From contig NZ_JAUOPN010000016.1 of assembly GCF_030547005.1 (NCBI RefSeq), forward strand, positions 25,565-89,564: a DNA stretch of 64,000 nucleotides. The letters run 5' to 3'. The notes below the pieces were generated by a model. That model was not told the origin of the DNA and did not search any database. It saw only the letters and a list, made by a program, of their open reading frames with translations. The translations under genes were made by a program, and so were the position numbers. The DNA comes from Maribacter sp. 1_MG-2023. GTDB taxonomy: Bacteria > Bacteroidota > Bacteroidia > Flavobacteriales > Flavobacteriaceae. Positions 36,953 to 46,202 of the stretch are shown in pieces. Numbering within the stretch: position 1 is the first letter of the stretch; every line of letters begins with the position of its first letter.

Positions 36953-36985
36953 AATATATTAATTAATTAGAATTAAGCGAATTAA

Positions 36986-37921
36986 TTGAAATTTCCGACT
37001 ACTTTTTCATTAAAACAGATTGCAGAAATTATATCTAGCGAATATGTTGGGCATGATGATTTTCCGGTTTTAGGCATGAATGAAATTCATGTTGTAGTAA
37101 ACGGAGATATTGTCTTTGTAGATCATCCAAAGTACTATGATAAAGCTTTAGAGTCTAAGGCTAGTGTTATTTTAATTAATAAAAAGGTAGACTGCCCTAA
37201 AGGCAAAGCATTGTTGATTTCAGATGATCCCTTTAGAGATTTTAATAAACTAACAACATTCTTTCAACCCTTTGTACCAAGTAGTCAGACAATTGCTGCT
37301 ACAGCGAAGATTGGTAAAGACACTGTTATTCAACCCAATACCTTTATAGGTAATAATGTAGAGATAGGTGATAATTGCCTTATTCATTCAAACGTTACTA
37401 TTTATGATAATTGTATTGTAGGTAATAATGTTACCATACATGCAGGTAGTGTTTTAGGTGCTGATGCATTTTATTATAAAAAACGACCTGAAGGTTTTGA
37501 TAAGCTAATATCTGGCGGAAGAGTTGTTTTGAAAGACAATGTAGATATTGGGGCTCTTTGTACAATAGATAGAGGTGTAACTGGTGATACAACCATAGGA
37601 TTTGGCACCAAGCTAGATAATCAAGTTCATGTGGGTCATGATACTGTAATAGGTGAGAAGTGTTTAATTGCTTCGCAAACCGGTATAGCAGGTTGTGTAA
37701 TTATCGAAGATGAAGTTACGATTTGGGGACAAGTGGGAACCAATAGTGGAATAACAATTGGTGCAAAAGCGGTAATAATGGGTCAAACCGGAGTTACAAA
37801 ATCAGTGAAAGGTGGTAAGAGTTATTTCGGTACTCCCATCGAAGAATCACGTGAAAAGTTGAAACAATTGGCATATATCAAGAAGATTCCTGAAATAATT
37901 AAAAAAATGGATAAGAAATAA
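36986..37921 (+). CDS. Second LpxD-like N-acyltransferase
   Basis: A 311-residue hexapeptide-repeat protein with the LpxD domain order: N-terminal uridine-binding-like domain (1-95; DIVFVDHPKYYDKAL) and a beta helix with LDNQVHVGHDTVIGEK (catalytic-like His in VGHD) and SQTGIAGC. It begins at TTG; no ATG occurs before residue 30, and the TTG start matches the family. It diverges from lpxD at 33134 (about 27 residues shorter), so the two may add different acyl chains or one may act on another UDP-sugar. The position after efp and before sucD is conserved in Flavobacteriia. Confidence 0.85.
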   Translation: MKFPTTFSLKQIAEIISSEYVGHDDFPVLGMNEIHVVVNGDIVFVDHPKYYDKALESKASVILINKKVDCPKGKALLISDDPFRDFNKLTTFFQPFVPSSQTIAATAKIGKDTVIQPNTFIGNNVEIGDNCLIHSNVTIYDNCIVGNNVTIHAGSVLGADAFYYKKRPEGFDKLISGGRVVLKDNVDIGALCTIDRGVTGDTTIGFGTKLDNQVHVGHDTVIGEKCLIASQTGIAGCVIIEDEVTIWGQVGTNSGITIGAKAVIMGQTGVTKSVKGGKSYFGTPIEESREKLKQLAYIKKIPEIIKKMDKK

Positions 37922-37955
37922 GGGTGTAAATGCTATAAAAGTCATTAACAACTTA

Positions 37956-37963
37956 TATTTTTG
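37956..37963 (+). promoter_or_regulatory. -7 promoter element of sucD
   Basis: TATTTTTG fits TAnnTTTG, 28 nt before the sucD ATG. Confidence 0.4.
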
Positions 37964-37991
37964 TTCTAATCAAAAATAAAACTACAGTAGT

Positions 37992-38864
37992 ATGAGCGTA
38001 TTAGTAAATAAGGATTCAAAAATAATCGTACAAGGTTTCACTGGTAGTGAAGGTACTTTCCATGCCGGACAGATGATTGAGTACGGTACTAATATCGTAG
38101 GTGGTGTTACTCCCGGTAAAGGAGGACAAGAGCATTTAGGAAAACCTGTATTCAACACGGTTTCTGAAGCTGTTGAGAAAGTAGGTGCAGATACTACTAT
38201 CATATTTGTTCCACCAGCTTTTGCTGCAGATGCCATTATGGAAGCTGCCGAAGCAGGTATTAAAGTTATTATTACAATTACAGAAGGTATTCCTGTTGCC
38301 GATATGGTTAAGGTTGCCAACTATATTAAAAATAGAGATTGTCGTTTAATCGGCCCTAACTGTCCTGGTGTTATTACTCCGGGTGAAGCTAAAGTTGGTA
38401 TTATGCCAGGTTTCGTTTTCAAAGAAGGTAATGTTGGTATCGTATCTAAATCAGGTACATTAACTTATGAAGCTGCTGATCAAGTAGTACGTCAAGGTTT
38501 AGGTATTACAACTGCAATCGGTATTGGTGGTGATCCGATTATTGGAACGACTACTAAAGAAGCTGTTGAGCTTTTGATCAATGACCCAGAAACTAAATGT
38601 GTGGTTATGATTGGTGAAATTGGTGGTCAGTTAGAAGCAGATGCTGCTCAGTGGTATAAAGCAAGTGGAAGTAAAAAACCAGTTGTTGGTTTTATTGCTG
38701 GTGAAACTGCACCTGCTGGTAGAACAATGGGCCATGCTGGCGCAATTGTTGGTGGTAGCGATGATACTGCTCAAGCTAAAAAACGTATCATGAGAGAATG
38801 TGGAATTCACGTTGTAGATTCTCCTGCAGAAATTGGCTTGAAAGTAAAAGAAGTAATGGGTTAA
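37992..38864 (+). CDS. sucD: Succinate-CoA ligase, alpha subunit
   Basis: A TCA cycle enzyme that makes ATP or GTP from succinyl-CoA. The 290-residue protein has the CoA-binding Rossmann domain ([19 protein letters not shown] at about 14-32) and the ligase domain with the phosphorylated His in [13 protein letters not shown] near residue 246. The length is normal. The sucC beta subunit is not adjacent. A terminator follows 20 bp after the stop. Confidence 0.96.
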   Translation: MSVLVNKDSKIIVQGFTGSEGTFHAGQMIEYGTNIVGGVTPGKGGQEHLGKPVFNTVSEAVEKVGADTTIIFVPPAFAADAIMEAAEAGIKVIITITEGIPVADMVKVANYIKNRDCRLIGPNCPGVITPGEAKVGIMPGFVFKEGNVGIVSKSGTLTYEAADQVVRQGLGITTAIGIGGDPIIGTTTKEAVELLINDPETKCVVMIGEIGGQLEADAAQWYKASGSKKPVVGFIAGETAPAGRTMGHAGAIVGGSDDTAQAKKRIMRECGIHVVDSPAEIGLKVKEVMG

Positions 38865-38883
38865 GAACTCATATTTTTCATAT

Positions 38884-38912
38884 AAAATCCCGTTTATAGC
38901 GGGATTTTTTTT
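38884..38912 (+). terminator. Rho-independent terminator after sucD
   Basis: AAAATCCCG / CGGGATTTT stem with a 7-nt loop and a T run (38905-38912). Confidence 0.88.
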
Positions 38913-38934
38913 AGCCTATAAATTAAACAAAAGG

Positions 38935-38942
38935 TATATTTG
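38935..38942 (+). promoter_or_regulatory. -7 promoter element of fabG
   Basis: TATATTTG fits TAnnTTTG, 28 nt before the fabG ATG. Confidence 0.48.
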
Positions 38943-38970
38943 GTAAACTTCGGTTTTAAATAACGGACTT

Positions 38971-39720
38971 ATGAAATTATTACAAGATAAAAACGTCATC
39001 ATTACAGGAGCAAGTAGAGGAATTGGTATGGGTATTGCCAAGGTTTTTGCCGATCACGGTGCAAATGTTGCATTTACTTATAGCTCTAGTGAAGCTCCAG
39101 CTTTAGAATTAGAGAAAGAATTGAAAGCAAAAGGTGTTAATGCCAAGGCTTATAAAAGTAATGCAGCTAGTTTTAAAGAAGCGGAAGAATTAGTAGCTAA
39201 GGTTTTAGAAGATTTTGGTGGAAGAATTGACGTATTGATTAATAACGCCGGTATTACAAAAGATAATCTGTTAATGCGTATGTCAGAAGCTGATTTTGAT
39301 GCCGTTATCGATATCAATTTAAAATCTGTTTTCAATATGACGAAAGCAGTTCAAAGAACCTTATTAAAGCAACGTAGTGGCTCTATCATCAACATGAGTA
39401 GTGTTGTTGGGGTAAAAGGTAACGCTGGTCAAACAAATTACGCGGCTTCTAAAGCTGGGATGATTGGCTTTACAAAATCTGTGGCTCTTGAATTAGGTTC
39501 TAGAAACATAAGATGTAACGCTATCGCACCAGGTTTCATCGAAACTGAAATGACCGATAAATTAGATGAGAAAACTGTTCAAGGTTGGAGAGATGGTATT
39601 CCTCTAAAACGTGGTGGTTCTACTGAAGATATAGCAAATGCTTGTCTTTTCTTTGCATCAGATTTGTCTGGTTATGTTACTGGTCAAGTATTGAATGTTG
39701 ATGGTGGTATGCTAACCTAA
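38971..39720 (+). CDS. fabG: 3-oxoacyl-ACP reductase
   Basis: A short-chain dehydrogenase that reduces 3-oxoacyl-ACP with NADPH in fatty acid elongation. The 249-residue protein shows the cofactor motif TGASRGIGMGIAK, NNAGITKDNLLMRM, the catalytic Ser/Tyr/Lys in NMSSVVGVKGNAGQTNYAASKAG (split across positions about 138-160), and the C-terminal GYVTGQVLNVDGGM. These match FabG well. It is bounded upstream by the sucD terminator. Confidence 0.93.
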   Translation: MKLLQDKNVIITGASRGIGMGIAKVFADHGANVAFTYSSSEAPALELEKELKAKGVNAKAYKSNAASFKEAEELVAKVLEDFGGRIDVLINNAGITKDNLLMRMSEADFDAVIDINLKSVFNMTKAVQRTLLKQRSGSIINMSSVVGVKGNAGQTNYAASKAGMIGFTKSVALELGSRNIRCNAIAPGFIETEMTDKLDEKTVQGWRDGIPLKRGGSTEDIANACLFFASDLSGYVTGQVLNVDGGMLT

Positions 39721-39788
39721 ATCAAAAAACAAACTCTGGAGGAACGCTATTTTTTTGATTCCTTTTTAAGAACAACTTTAGTTAATAC

Positions 39789-41816
39789 ATGGAAAGCATA
39801 ACGGTATTGTATATTATTCTTGCTGCAATTGTAGCATTGGGTATCGTTGTTTTTCAATACATATATAAGCAGAAGGCTAAAAGTAAAATTAATTTGCTTT
39901 TAGCCTTTTTGCGTTTTACAGGTATATTCGGGTTGTTACTTTTACTAATCAATCCGCAGTTCTCACAAAAATCATACACCTTAGAGAAGCCTAATTTGGT
40001 GATATTGGCTGATAATTCTACATCTATTGAAGAAAGTGCAACGCAACTAAATGAAATACTATCTGAAATTAAGTCATCAGAAGATATAGCAGATAGATTT
40101 AAAGTTGCCGATTATAGGTTTGGGACTGACCTACATATTTTTGATAGTCTTTCTTTTCAAGAAAAAAATACGAATATCTATAAGTCGCTATCGGCATTAG
40201 AAGATGTATATGCAAGTGAACAGACGGTTACTATTCTATTATCTGATGGAAATCAAACTATTGGGCAAGATTATAGCTATTTTAAATCTGATGAAAATAA
40301 TAGTATCTACACGGTAGTTTTAGGTGACACTACTAAATACAAAGACATTTCGGTCGGGTCAATTCAAACTAATAAATACGCTTTTTTAAAGAATAAATTT
40401 CCGTTAGAAACCTTTGTTTCATATCAAGGGAGTAGTGCTGTGTCCGCAACTGTATCTATTAAAATGAATTCTAAAGTTGTTCATAAGGAGGTTGTGAAAT
40501 TACATTCTCAGAATAATTACAAACCCATTTCTATTGAGGTTGAGGCGAATTCAGTGGGAATTAAAAATTTGGTCGTTGAAGTTTCTCAGTTGCCAGAAGA
40601 ACGAAATATAAAAAATAACCGCAGAACTACAAGTATTGAAGTAATCGATGAGAAAACTAAAATTGCTTTAATTTCAGATATTCTGCATCCAGATTTGGGG
40701 GCTCTTAAAAAAGCTATTGAAAGTAATGAGCAACGAGAAGTTTCAATTTTAAATTCTAATGTAGCTAATACTATTTTAGAGGATATTGATTTGTTTATAT
40801 TTTATCAGCCTACAGCTAGATTCAAGAATTCTTTTGAATACGCCAAAAGTAAAAATGCAAATAGCTTTATCATAACCGGTACTCAAACAGATTACTCATT
40901 TTTGAATAACGCCGATGTCCCTTTTGAAATTGAGAATGGTTATCCGCAGCAAGAAGTGTTCGGTTTATTAAATAATGCTTTTACAAAGTATGATATTTCA
41001 AAATTTGATGTAACTGATTTTCCACCTTTAATAAGTGATGCTGGTCCTATTCTTATTACTTCACCATATGAAGCTTTATTGGGTACTCAAATAAAAGGAT
41101 TGAATATTCAGCAACCTTTGTTGTCGGTAATGGAGAAAAATACTCAGAAAAGCGCGCTTTTAATAGGAGAGAACCTTTGGAAATGGAGAGTGCAAACGTT
41201 CAGAAATACAAATGAATTTGTCAATTTCGATGAGTTTATTGGTAATCTAATTCGGTATCTAACTAGCTCAAAGAACAAATCTAGACTAAACGTTGAATAT
41301 GAAAAGGTATCCGAGGGTAGTAGCAATACGGTGATAACGGCGACGTATTTTGATGAAGCGTTTTTATTCGACCCAAACGCAAAAGTGAAAATTAAAGTAA
41401 CGAACACAGAAAATAACAAGGTTCAAACGAATCCAATGGTTTTAAAGAATGGATATTTCGAAGCAGACTTATCTAATTTAATGGCTGGTTCTTATGAATT
41501 TATTGTTTCGGTAGAAAATGAATCTAAATCGGAATCGGGAAGTTTTGTTATTTCGGAATTTGATATGGAAAATCAGTTTGTATCAAGCGATAATGTAAAG
41601 TTGGAGAAATTGGCTGTTAACTCTGGTGGAAAACAGTTTTATCCTTCTCAAATAGAACAGTTACTGCAGGATTTGAAAGAAAGTGATGCTTATGTGCCTA
41701 CCGAGAAAAGCACTGAAAATATCGTATCTTTGATTGATTTCAGAATGCTTTTGGCAATTATAGTTTTTGCCTTTGCAGCAGAATGGTTTATCAGAAAATA
41801 TAACGGATTAATTTAA
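39789..41816 (+). CDS. vWA-domain membrane protein
   Basis: The 675-residue protein has two N-terminal transmembrane helices (about 5-25 and 36-56) and one near the C-terminus (about 655-670), enclosing a large extracytoplasmic region. A von Willebrand A-type domain starts at LVILADNSTSIEES (MIDAS residues D75, S77, S79), with VTILLSDGNQT as the second metal motif. Ig-like modules probably follow. Similar proteins in Bacteroidota resemble the BatA/BatB aerotolerance family but lack a clear partner here. The prohibitin-like gene follows after 10 bp and is probably co-expressed. Confidence 0.8.
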   Translation: MESITVLYIILAAIVALGIVVFQYIYKQKAKSKINLLLAFLRFTGIFGLLLLLINPQFSQKSYTLEKPNLVILADNSTSIEESATQLNEILSEIKSSEDIADRFKVADYRFGTDLHIFDSLSFQEKNTNIYKSLSALEDVYASEQTVTILLSDGNQTIGQDYSYFKSDENNSIYTVVLGDTTKYKDISVGSIQTNKYAFLKNKFPLETFVSYQGSSAVSATVSIKMNSKVVHKEVVKLHSQNNYKPISIEVEANSVGIKNLVVEVSQLPEERNIKNNRRTTSIEVIDEKTKIALISDILHPDLGALKKAIESNEQREVSILNSNVANTILEDIDLFIFYQPTARFKNSFEYAKSKNANSFIITGTQTDYSFLNNADVPFEIENGYPQQEVFGLLNNAFTKYDISKFDVTDFPPLISDAGPILITSPYEALLGTQIKGLNIQQPLLSVMEKNTQKSALLIGENLWKWRVQTFRNTNEFVNFDEFIGNLIRYLTSSKNKSRLNVEYEKVSEGSSNTVITATYFDEAFLFDPNAKVKIKVTNTENNKVQTNPMVLKNGYFEADLSNLMAGSYEFIVSVENESKSESGSFVISEFDMENQFVSSDNVKLEKLAVNSGGKQFYPSQIEQLLQDLKESDAYVPTEKSTENIVSLIDFRMLLAIIVFAFAAEWFIRKYNGLI

Positions 41817-41826
41817 ATAGACATTA

Positions 41827-42639
41827 ATGGATAAGTTACCTAGGATTGCGTTACCCGCAATATTTATTTTTATTGTAGTAATTATTGCAATTTCAAAATC
41901 AACAGTTACAATAGACTCTGGTCAAGCAGGTGTTTTGTACAAAACTTTTGGCGGGGGTGTAGTGACTGATCAGCCTCCAATGGGCGAAGGATTTCATCTT
42001 GTAGCACCATGGAATAGGGTGACAGTGTATGAAGTAAGACAACAAGAAGTTCTTGAAAGTATGAATGTATTATCAAGTAATGGTTTGGATATTAAATTGG
42101 AAGCTTCTGCTTGGTTTGAACCTATTCGTAATGATTTAGGAAAATTGCATCAAGAGAAGGGTACGGAATATATACAACGTGTATTATTGCCAACCATACG
42201 ATCTGCTGCACGTTCAGTAGTTGGGCGTTATACGCCAGAACAATTATATTCTAGCAAAAGAGATGCTATTCAACAAGAAATTTTTGATGAGACTCAAAAA
42301 ATTGTATCTGGTCAGTACATTCAATTAAATGAAATATTGGTTAGGGATGTAACGTTACCGCCAACTATTAAAGATGCAATTGAAAGAAAATTAAAGCAGG
42401 AACAAGAGTCTTTAGAATATGAGTTTAGACTGGTTACTGCTAAGAAAGAAGCAGAAAAAGTAACTATTGAAGCGCAAGGTAAAGCAGATGCTAACCGTAT
42501 TTTGAGTGCTTCATTGAATGATCAAATTTTGAAAGATAAGGGTATAGATGCTACATTAAAATTAGCGGAATCACCAAATTCAAAAGTGGTTATCGTTGGT
42601 GGTAGCGATGGTCTTCCTTTAATTTTAGGGAATAACTAA
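41827..42639 (+). CDS. Prohibitin/SPFH-domain membrane protein
   Basis: The 270-residue protein has an N-terminal membrane anchor (about 7-24) and the SPFH/prohibitin domain (about 28-215): SGQAGVLYKTFGGGV, LPTIRSAARSVVGRYTPEQL, and a long helical stalk EFRLVTAKKEAEKVTIEAQGKADANRI (seen in pieces). The family forms ring assemblies in membranes and modulates membrane proteases such as FtsH. It may form a unit with the preceding vWA protein. Confidence 0.9.
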   Translation: MDKLPRIALPAIFIFIVVIIAISKSTVTIDSGQAGVLYKTFGGGVVTDQPPMGEGFHLVAPWNRVTVYEVRQQEVLESMNVLSSNGLDIKLEASAWFEPIRNDLGKLHQEKGTEYIQRVLLPTIRSAARSVVGRYTPEQLYSSKRDAIQQEIFDETQKIVSGQYIQLNEILVRDVTLPPTIKDAIERKLKQEQESLEYEFRLVTAKKEAEKVTIEAQGKADANRILSASLNDQILKDKGIDATLKLAESPNSKVVIVGGSDGLPLILGNN

Positions 42640-42680
42640 AACACGTTGTTAATTATTTTTGTTTCATTTTAAACTTTTGT

Positions 42681-42711
42681 TTTGTGAAATGAAAAATACC
42701 TTTTACTTTTA
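42681..42711 (+). promoter_or_regulatory. Promoter of the his operon
   Basis: TTTG at 42681-42684, then 19 nt, then TACTTTTA at 42704-42711; this differs from TAnnTTTG only at the last base. The leader-peptide ATG lies 7 nt beyond, so the transcript would be almost leaderless. Confidence 0.45.
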
Positions 42712-42718
42712 CAGTATC

Positions 42719-42763
42719 ATGAAAAACAGAACTACACATCATCATTTCCATATTCACGCTTAG
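42719..42763 (+). CDS. hisL: his operon leader peptide MKNRTTHHHFHIHA
   Basis: A 14-codon frame with five His codons among seven (HHHFHIH) placed 110 bp before hisG and followed by a strong terminator. This is the classical attenuation layout: low charged His-tRNA stalls the ribosome at the His run. GCTTAGGC at 42758-42765 can pair with GTTTGAGC at 42809-42816 (several G-U pairs), which would break the terminator, so a stalled ribosome at the early His codons would favour read-through. The pairing is my own hand analysis. Confidence 0.88.
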   Translation: MKNRTTHHHFHIHA

Positions 42764-42801
42764 GCGAGGTAGGAATGTATTGTAGTAGAACAACATATTT
42801 T

Positions 42802-42837
42802 AAAACCCGTTTGAGCAATCAAACGGGTTTTGTATTT
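42802..42837 (+). terminator. his attenuator terminator
   Basis: A 13-bp perfect inverted repeat (arm AAAACCCGTTTGA) with loop GCAA, followed by GTATTTAAA. It lies between the leader peptide and hisG. Confidence 0.9.
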
Positions 42838-42873
42838 AAATCTCTTTTGGTTGCCAAGCATTAAATTAAGAAA

Positions 42874-43731
42874 ATGACTAAAATTAGAATTGCTATTCAG
42901 AAATCGGGAAGACTTAATGAGGAATCCCTTCAAATTTTAAAAGACTGCGGTATTTCCATAGATAATGGTAAGGATCAGTTAAAGGCTTCTTCAAGAAATT
43001 TTCCAATGGAAGTTTTCTATCTAAGAAATGGAGACATCCCTCAATATTTAAGAGATGGAGTGGTAGATATTGCTATCATTGGTGAAAACGTATTGATTGA
43101 AAAAGGAGAAGATATTTCAGTTGCTGAGAAATTAGGCTTTTCAAAATGTAAAGTATCCTTAGCGGTGCCAAAGTCTGTTAAGTATAATTCGGTAAAGGAT
43201 TTTGAAGGCAAACGTATTGCAACATCTTATCCAAATACAGTATTAAACTATTTGAAAGAAAAAGGCGTAAAAGCCGATTTACATATTATTAGTGGTTCTG
43301 TTGAAATTGCACCTAATATTGGGCTCGCCGATGCTATTTGTGATATCGTTTCTAGTGGTAGTACATTATTTAAAAACAACTTGAAAGAGGTTGAAGTAAT
43401 GTTGAAAAGTGAAGCTGTTTTGGCAGTATCACCAAAGATAAATGAAGAGAGAAAAGAACTTCTTGAAAAGTTACAGTTTAGAATTCAGTCTGTTTTAAGA
43501 GCTAGAGGTTCTAAGTATGTGTTGCTTAATGCACCAAACGATAAATTAGACGGAATTCTAAAACTTTTACCAGGTATGAGAAGTCCAACAGTATTGCCAT
43601 TGGCAGATGAAGGTTGGAGCTCGGTACACACTGTAATCAATAAAGATAAATTCTGGGAAGTAATTGACGAATTGAAGAAAGCCGGAGCAGAAGGCATTCT
43701 TGTTTGCCCAATTGAGAAAATGGTATTGTAA
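42874..43731 (+). CDS. hisG: ATP phosphoribosyltransferase, long form
   Basis: First enzyme of histidine synthesis, joining ATP and PRPP. The 285-residue length identifies the long form, which has two catalytic subdomains (about 1-210) and a C-terminal ACT-like domain (about 212-285) for histidine feedback; no HisZ partner is needed. Visible motifs: IAIQKSGRLNEESLQIL, YLRNGDIPQYLRDGVVDIAI, and ADAICDIVSSGSTL (PRPP site). First gene of the operon. Confidence 0.96.
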   Translation: MTKIRIAIQKSGRLNEESLQILKDCGISIDNGKDQLKASSRNFPMEVFYLRNGDIPQYLRDGVVDIAIIGENVLIEKGEDISVAEKLGFSKCKVSLAVPKSVKYNSVKDFEGKRIATSYPNTVLNYLKEKGVKADLHIISGSVEIAPNIGLADAICDIVSSGSTLFKNNLKEVEVMLKSEAVLAVSPKINEERKELLEKLQFRIQSVLRARGSKYVLLNAPNDKLDGILKLLPGMRSPTVLPLADEGWSSVHTVINKDKFWEVIDELKKAGAEGILVCPIEKMVL

Positions 43732-43740
43732 TTAAGCTTT

Positions 43741-43818
43741 TAGCTATTAGCCTTTCGCTATTAGCTATTGTAAATGATTATTTTTTGCCATGAGCGAACA
43801 GCTTAAGGCTAATAGCTA
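43741..43818. repeat. Inverted repeat TAGCTATTAGCCTT between hisG and hisD
   Basis: TAGCTATTAGCCTT (43741-43754) is perfectly matched in inverted form by AAGGCTAATAGCTA (43805-43818), with another related TTAGCTATT at 43761-43769. This low-complexity family is common in flavobacterial spacers. It ends 9 bp before hisD. Confidence 0.7.
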
Positions 43819-43827
43819 GTTAAAGAA

Positions 43828-45111
43828 ATGAATAAAATATATAATCCTAAAAGACAAGATTGGAAAGACGTTCTTATGCGTCCGACCCAAACTGTTGCCG
43901 ATATTGAAGGATTGGTCAACACTATTTTTGATGAAGTTAAGCTTGGTGGTGATAGTATCTTAAAAAAGTATACAACGGAGTTTGATAAGGTAAATTTAGA
44001 TGGTCTTTTGGTTTCAGAAAATGAAATTAAAGAAGCCAAAACATTGGTTTCAGAAGACCTTAAAACCGCTATTCAACTAGCGAAATCGAATATCGAAGTA
44101 TTTCATACTGCTCAGAAAACGGGTAGGGTTGAAGTGGAAACCACAGCGGGAGTTTCTTGTTGGCAAGAAAAAAGACCGATACAGAAAGTGGGATTGTATA
44201 TTCCAGGAGGTACAGCTCCCTTGTTTTCTACCATTTTGATGCTAGCAGTACCGGCTACTATTGCAGGTTGTAATGAGATAGTATTATGTTCTCCTCCGGA
44301 TAAGGAAGGGAAACTGAATCCTGCTATTTTGTATACAGCGGATTTATGCGGGGTAACAAAAATTGTAAAAGTAGGGGGAATTCAGGCAATCGCTGGGATG
44401 ACTTTTGGCACTGAAACCATACCGCAAGTGTATAAAGTTTTCGGACCAGGAAATCAATATGTAACCGTAGCAAAGCAAATTGCAACAAAGCACGGTGTTG
44501 CTATAGATATGCCTGCAGGTCCTTCTGAATTATTGGTTGTTGCCGATGATACTGCAAATGCGGCTTTTGTGGCTTCCGATTTATTGAGTCAGGCAGAACA
44601 TGGGGTCGATAGTCAAGTGATTTTGGTTTCTACTTCTAAAGAAATGATTGATGCAGTGGAGAAAGAGGTTGCGCTTCAATTAGAAGATTTACCACGTAAA
44701 GAAATCGCCAGACAAGCAATTGCAAATAGTAAATTGATTTACGTTGATAATGATCAAGATGCTATTGATTTAATAAATGAATACGGACCAGAGCACTATA
44801 TTGTTTGTGTAGAAAATGAAGATTTCTATATCGATTATACGCTGAATGCGGGTTCTGTTTTTATTGGTAATTATACTCCTGAGAGTGCCGGTGATTATGC
44901 TTCTGGCACGAATCATACTTTACCAACAAATGGATATGCTAAGCAATACAGTGGTGTAAACCTTGATAGTTTTATGAAGAGTATGACTTTTCAGAAAATT
45001 ACAAAAGAAGGTATTCAAACAATTGGTAATGCTATTGAACTGATGGCAGAAGCAGAAGGTTTACAAGCGCATAAAAATGCAGTAACATTAAGATTAAATA
45101 GTTTAAATTAA
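43828..45111 (+). CDS. hisD: Histidinol dehydrogenase
   Basis: A zinc enzyme that oxidises histidinol twice to histidine. The 427-residue protein has the characteristic PGGTAPLFSTILMLAVPA segment, the NAD-site GPGNQYVTVAKQ, AGPSELLVVADD, the zinc-binding QAEHGVDSQV, and HTLPTNGYAKQYSG near the C-terminus. The length is normal. A palindromic repeat begins 1 bp after its stop. Confidence 0.96.
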   Translation: MNKIYNPKRQDWKDVLMRPTQTVADIEGLVNTIFDEVKLGGDSILKKYTTEFDKVNLDGLLVSENEIKEAKTLVSEDLKTAIQLAKSNIEVFHTAQKTGRVEVETTAGVSCWQEKRPIQKVGLYIPGGTAPLFSTILMLAVPATIAGCNEIVLCSPPDKEGKLNPAILYTADLCGVTKIVKVGGIQAIAGMTFGTETIPQVYKVFGPGNQYVTVAKQIATKHGVAIDMPAGPSELLVVADDTANAAFVASDLLSQAEHGVDSQVILVSTSKEMIDAVEKEVALQLEDLPRKEIARQAIANSKLIYVDNDQDAIDLINEYGPEHYIVCVENEDFYIDYTLNAGSVFIGNYTPESAGDYASGTNHTLPTNGYAKQYSGVNLDSFMKSMTFQKITKEGIQTIGNAIELMAEAEGLQAHKNAVTLRLNSLN

Positions 45112-45138
45112 TGTCATTTCAGCTAAGCTCAATGACCA
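45112..45138. repeat. Palindromic repeat copy between hisD and hisC
   Basis: TGTCATTTCAGCTAAGCTCA continues to AATGACCA. GTCATT (45113-45118) pairs with AATGAC (45131-45136) and AGCT with AGCT inside, making a hairpin. It looks like a degenerate copy of the family also found in hisA and downstream of hisF. Confidence 0.55.
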
Positions 45139-45154
45139 ACACCATATTGAACTG

Positions 45155-46201
45155 ATGAGTTTCAATTTAGATAATATAACAAGAGAAAACGTAAAGGGCT
45201 TGAGTCCGTATTCTTCTGCGCGGGACGAATATGTATCCGATGGTTCAACTATGGTTTTCTTAGATGCAAATGAGAATCCGTTTGAAAACGGAGTGAATCG
45301 GTATCCTGATCCTCAACAAAGAGGCTTAAAAGCGATATTGGCTGAACAGAAAGGTATAAAGGAAGAAAATATTCTTTTAGGTAATGGTAGCGATGAAGTT
45401 TTAGATTTGTTGTTCAGGGCTTTCTGTGAGCCTAAACAAGATAATATAATAACGCTTCCACCTACATACGGAATGTACAAAGTACTTTCTGGTATTAATC
45501 TAGTAGAAAATAGAGAAGTCTTATTGACGAATGATTTTGAGCCTAATGTTGAAGAAATCTTAAAAACGATTGATAGCAATACGAAACTATTGTTCATCTG
45601 TTCACCTAATAATCCTACGGGAAATAGTTTTTCAACTAAAGCTATTGAAGAACTGTTGAACTCTTTCAGCGGACTAGTTGTTATTGATGAAGCATATATC
45701 GATTTTTCATCCGAAGAAAGCTGGACATCAAAACTAAATGAATATCCGAATCTAATTATCACTCAAACCTTATCTAAGGCTTATGGTATGGCGGGTATAC
45801 GATTGGGTATCTGTATTGCATCCGCAGAAATTATTGCTGTAATCAATAAGATTAAACCTCCGTATAATGTAAATCAACTTACGCAAGAGAAAGCAACTTC
45901 TCGTGTTTTGGATATAGATGCTGTAAAGAACGAAGTGAGTCAGATTTTAGCGGAACGAGCAAAATTAGAAGAGGCTCTAAAAACCGTTTCATTTGTTGAA
46001 ATAATTTGCCCTACAGACGCAAACTTTATTTTGACAAAAGTTGATGATGCTACGCTTCGCTATAATCAATTATTGAAAAAGGGAATTGTGGTACGGAATC
46101 GTACCACACAACCATTATGCGCAAATACACTGAGATTTACAGTAGGTACATCCAAAGAAAATAATAGTGTAATTACAGCTTTAAAAGAATTATCCAAGTA
46201 A
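45155..46201 (+). CDS. hisC: Histidinol-phosphate aminotransferase
   Basis: A PLP fold type I aminotransferase that makes histidinol phosphate from imidazole acetol phosphate. The 348-residue protein has [11 protein letters not shown] (36-46), PNNPTGNSF (151-159), VIDEAYIDF (177-185) and the PLP lysine K208 in [14 protein letters not shown]. The stop is 1 bp before hisB's ATG region. Confidence 0.96.
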   Translation: MSFNLDNITRENVKGLSPYSSARDEYVSDGSTMVFLDANENPFENGVNRYPDPQQRGLKAILAEQKGIKEENILLGNGSDEVLDLLFRAFCEPKQDNIITLPPTYGMYKVLSGINLVENREVLLTNDFEPNVEEILKTIDSNTKLLFICSPNNPTGNSFSTKAIEELLNSFSGLVVIDEAYIDFSSEESWTSKLNEYPNLIITQTLSKAYGMAGIRLGICIASAEIIAVINKIKPPYNVNQLTQEKATSRVLDIDAVKNEVSQILAERAKLEEALKTVSFVEIICPTDANFILTKVDDATLRYNQLLKKGIVVRNRTTQPLCANTLRFTVGTSKENNSVITALKELSK

Positions 46202-46202
46202 T

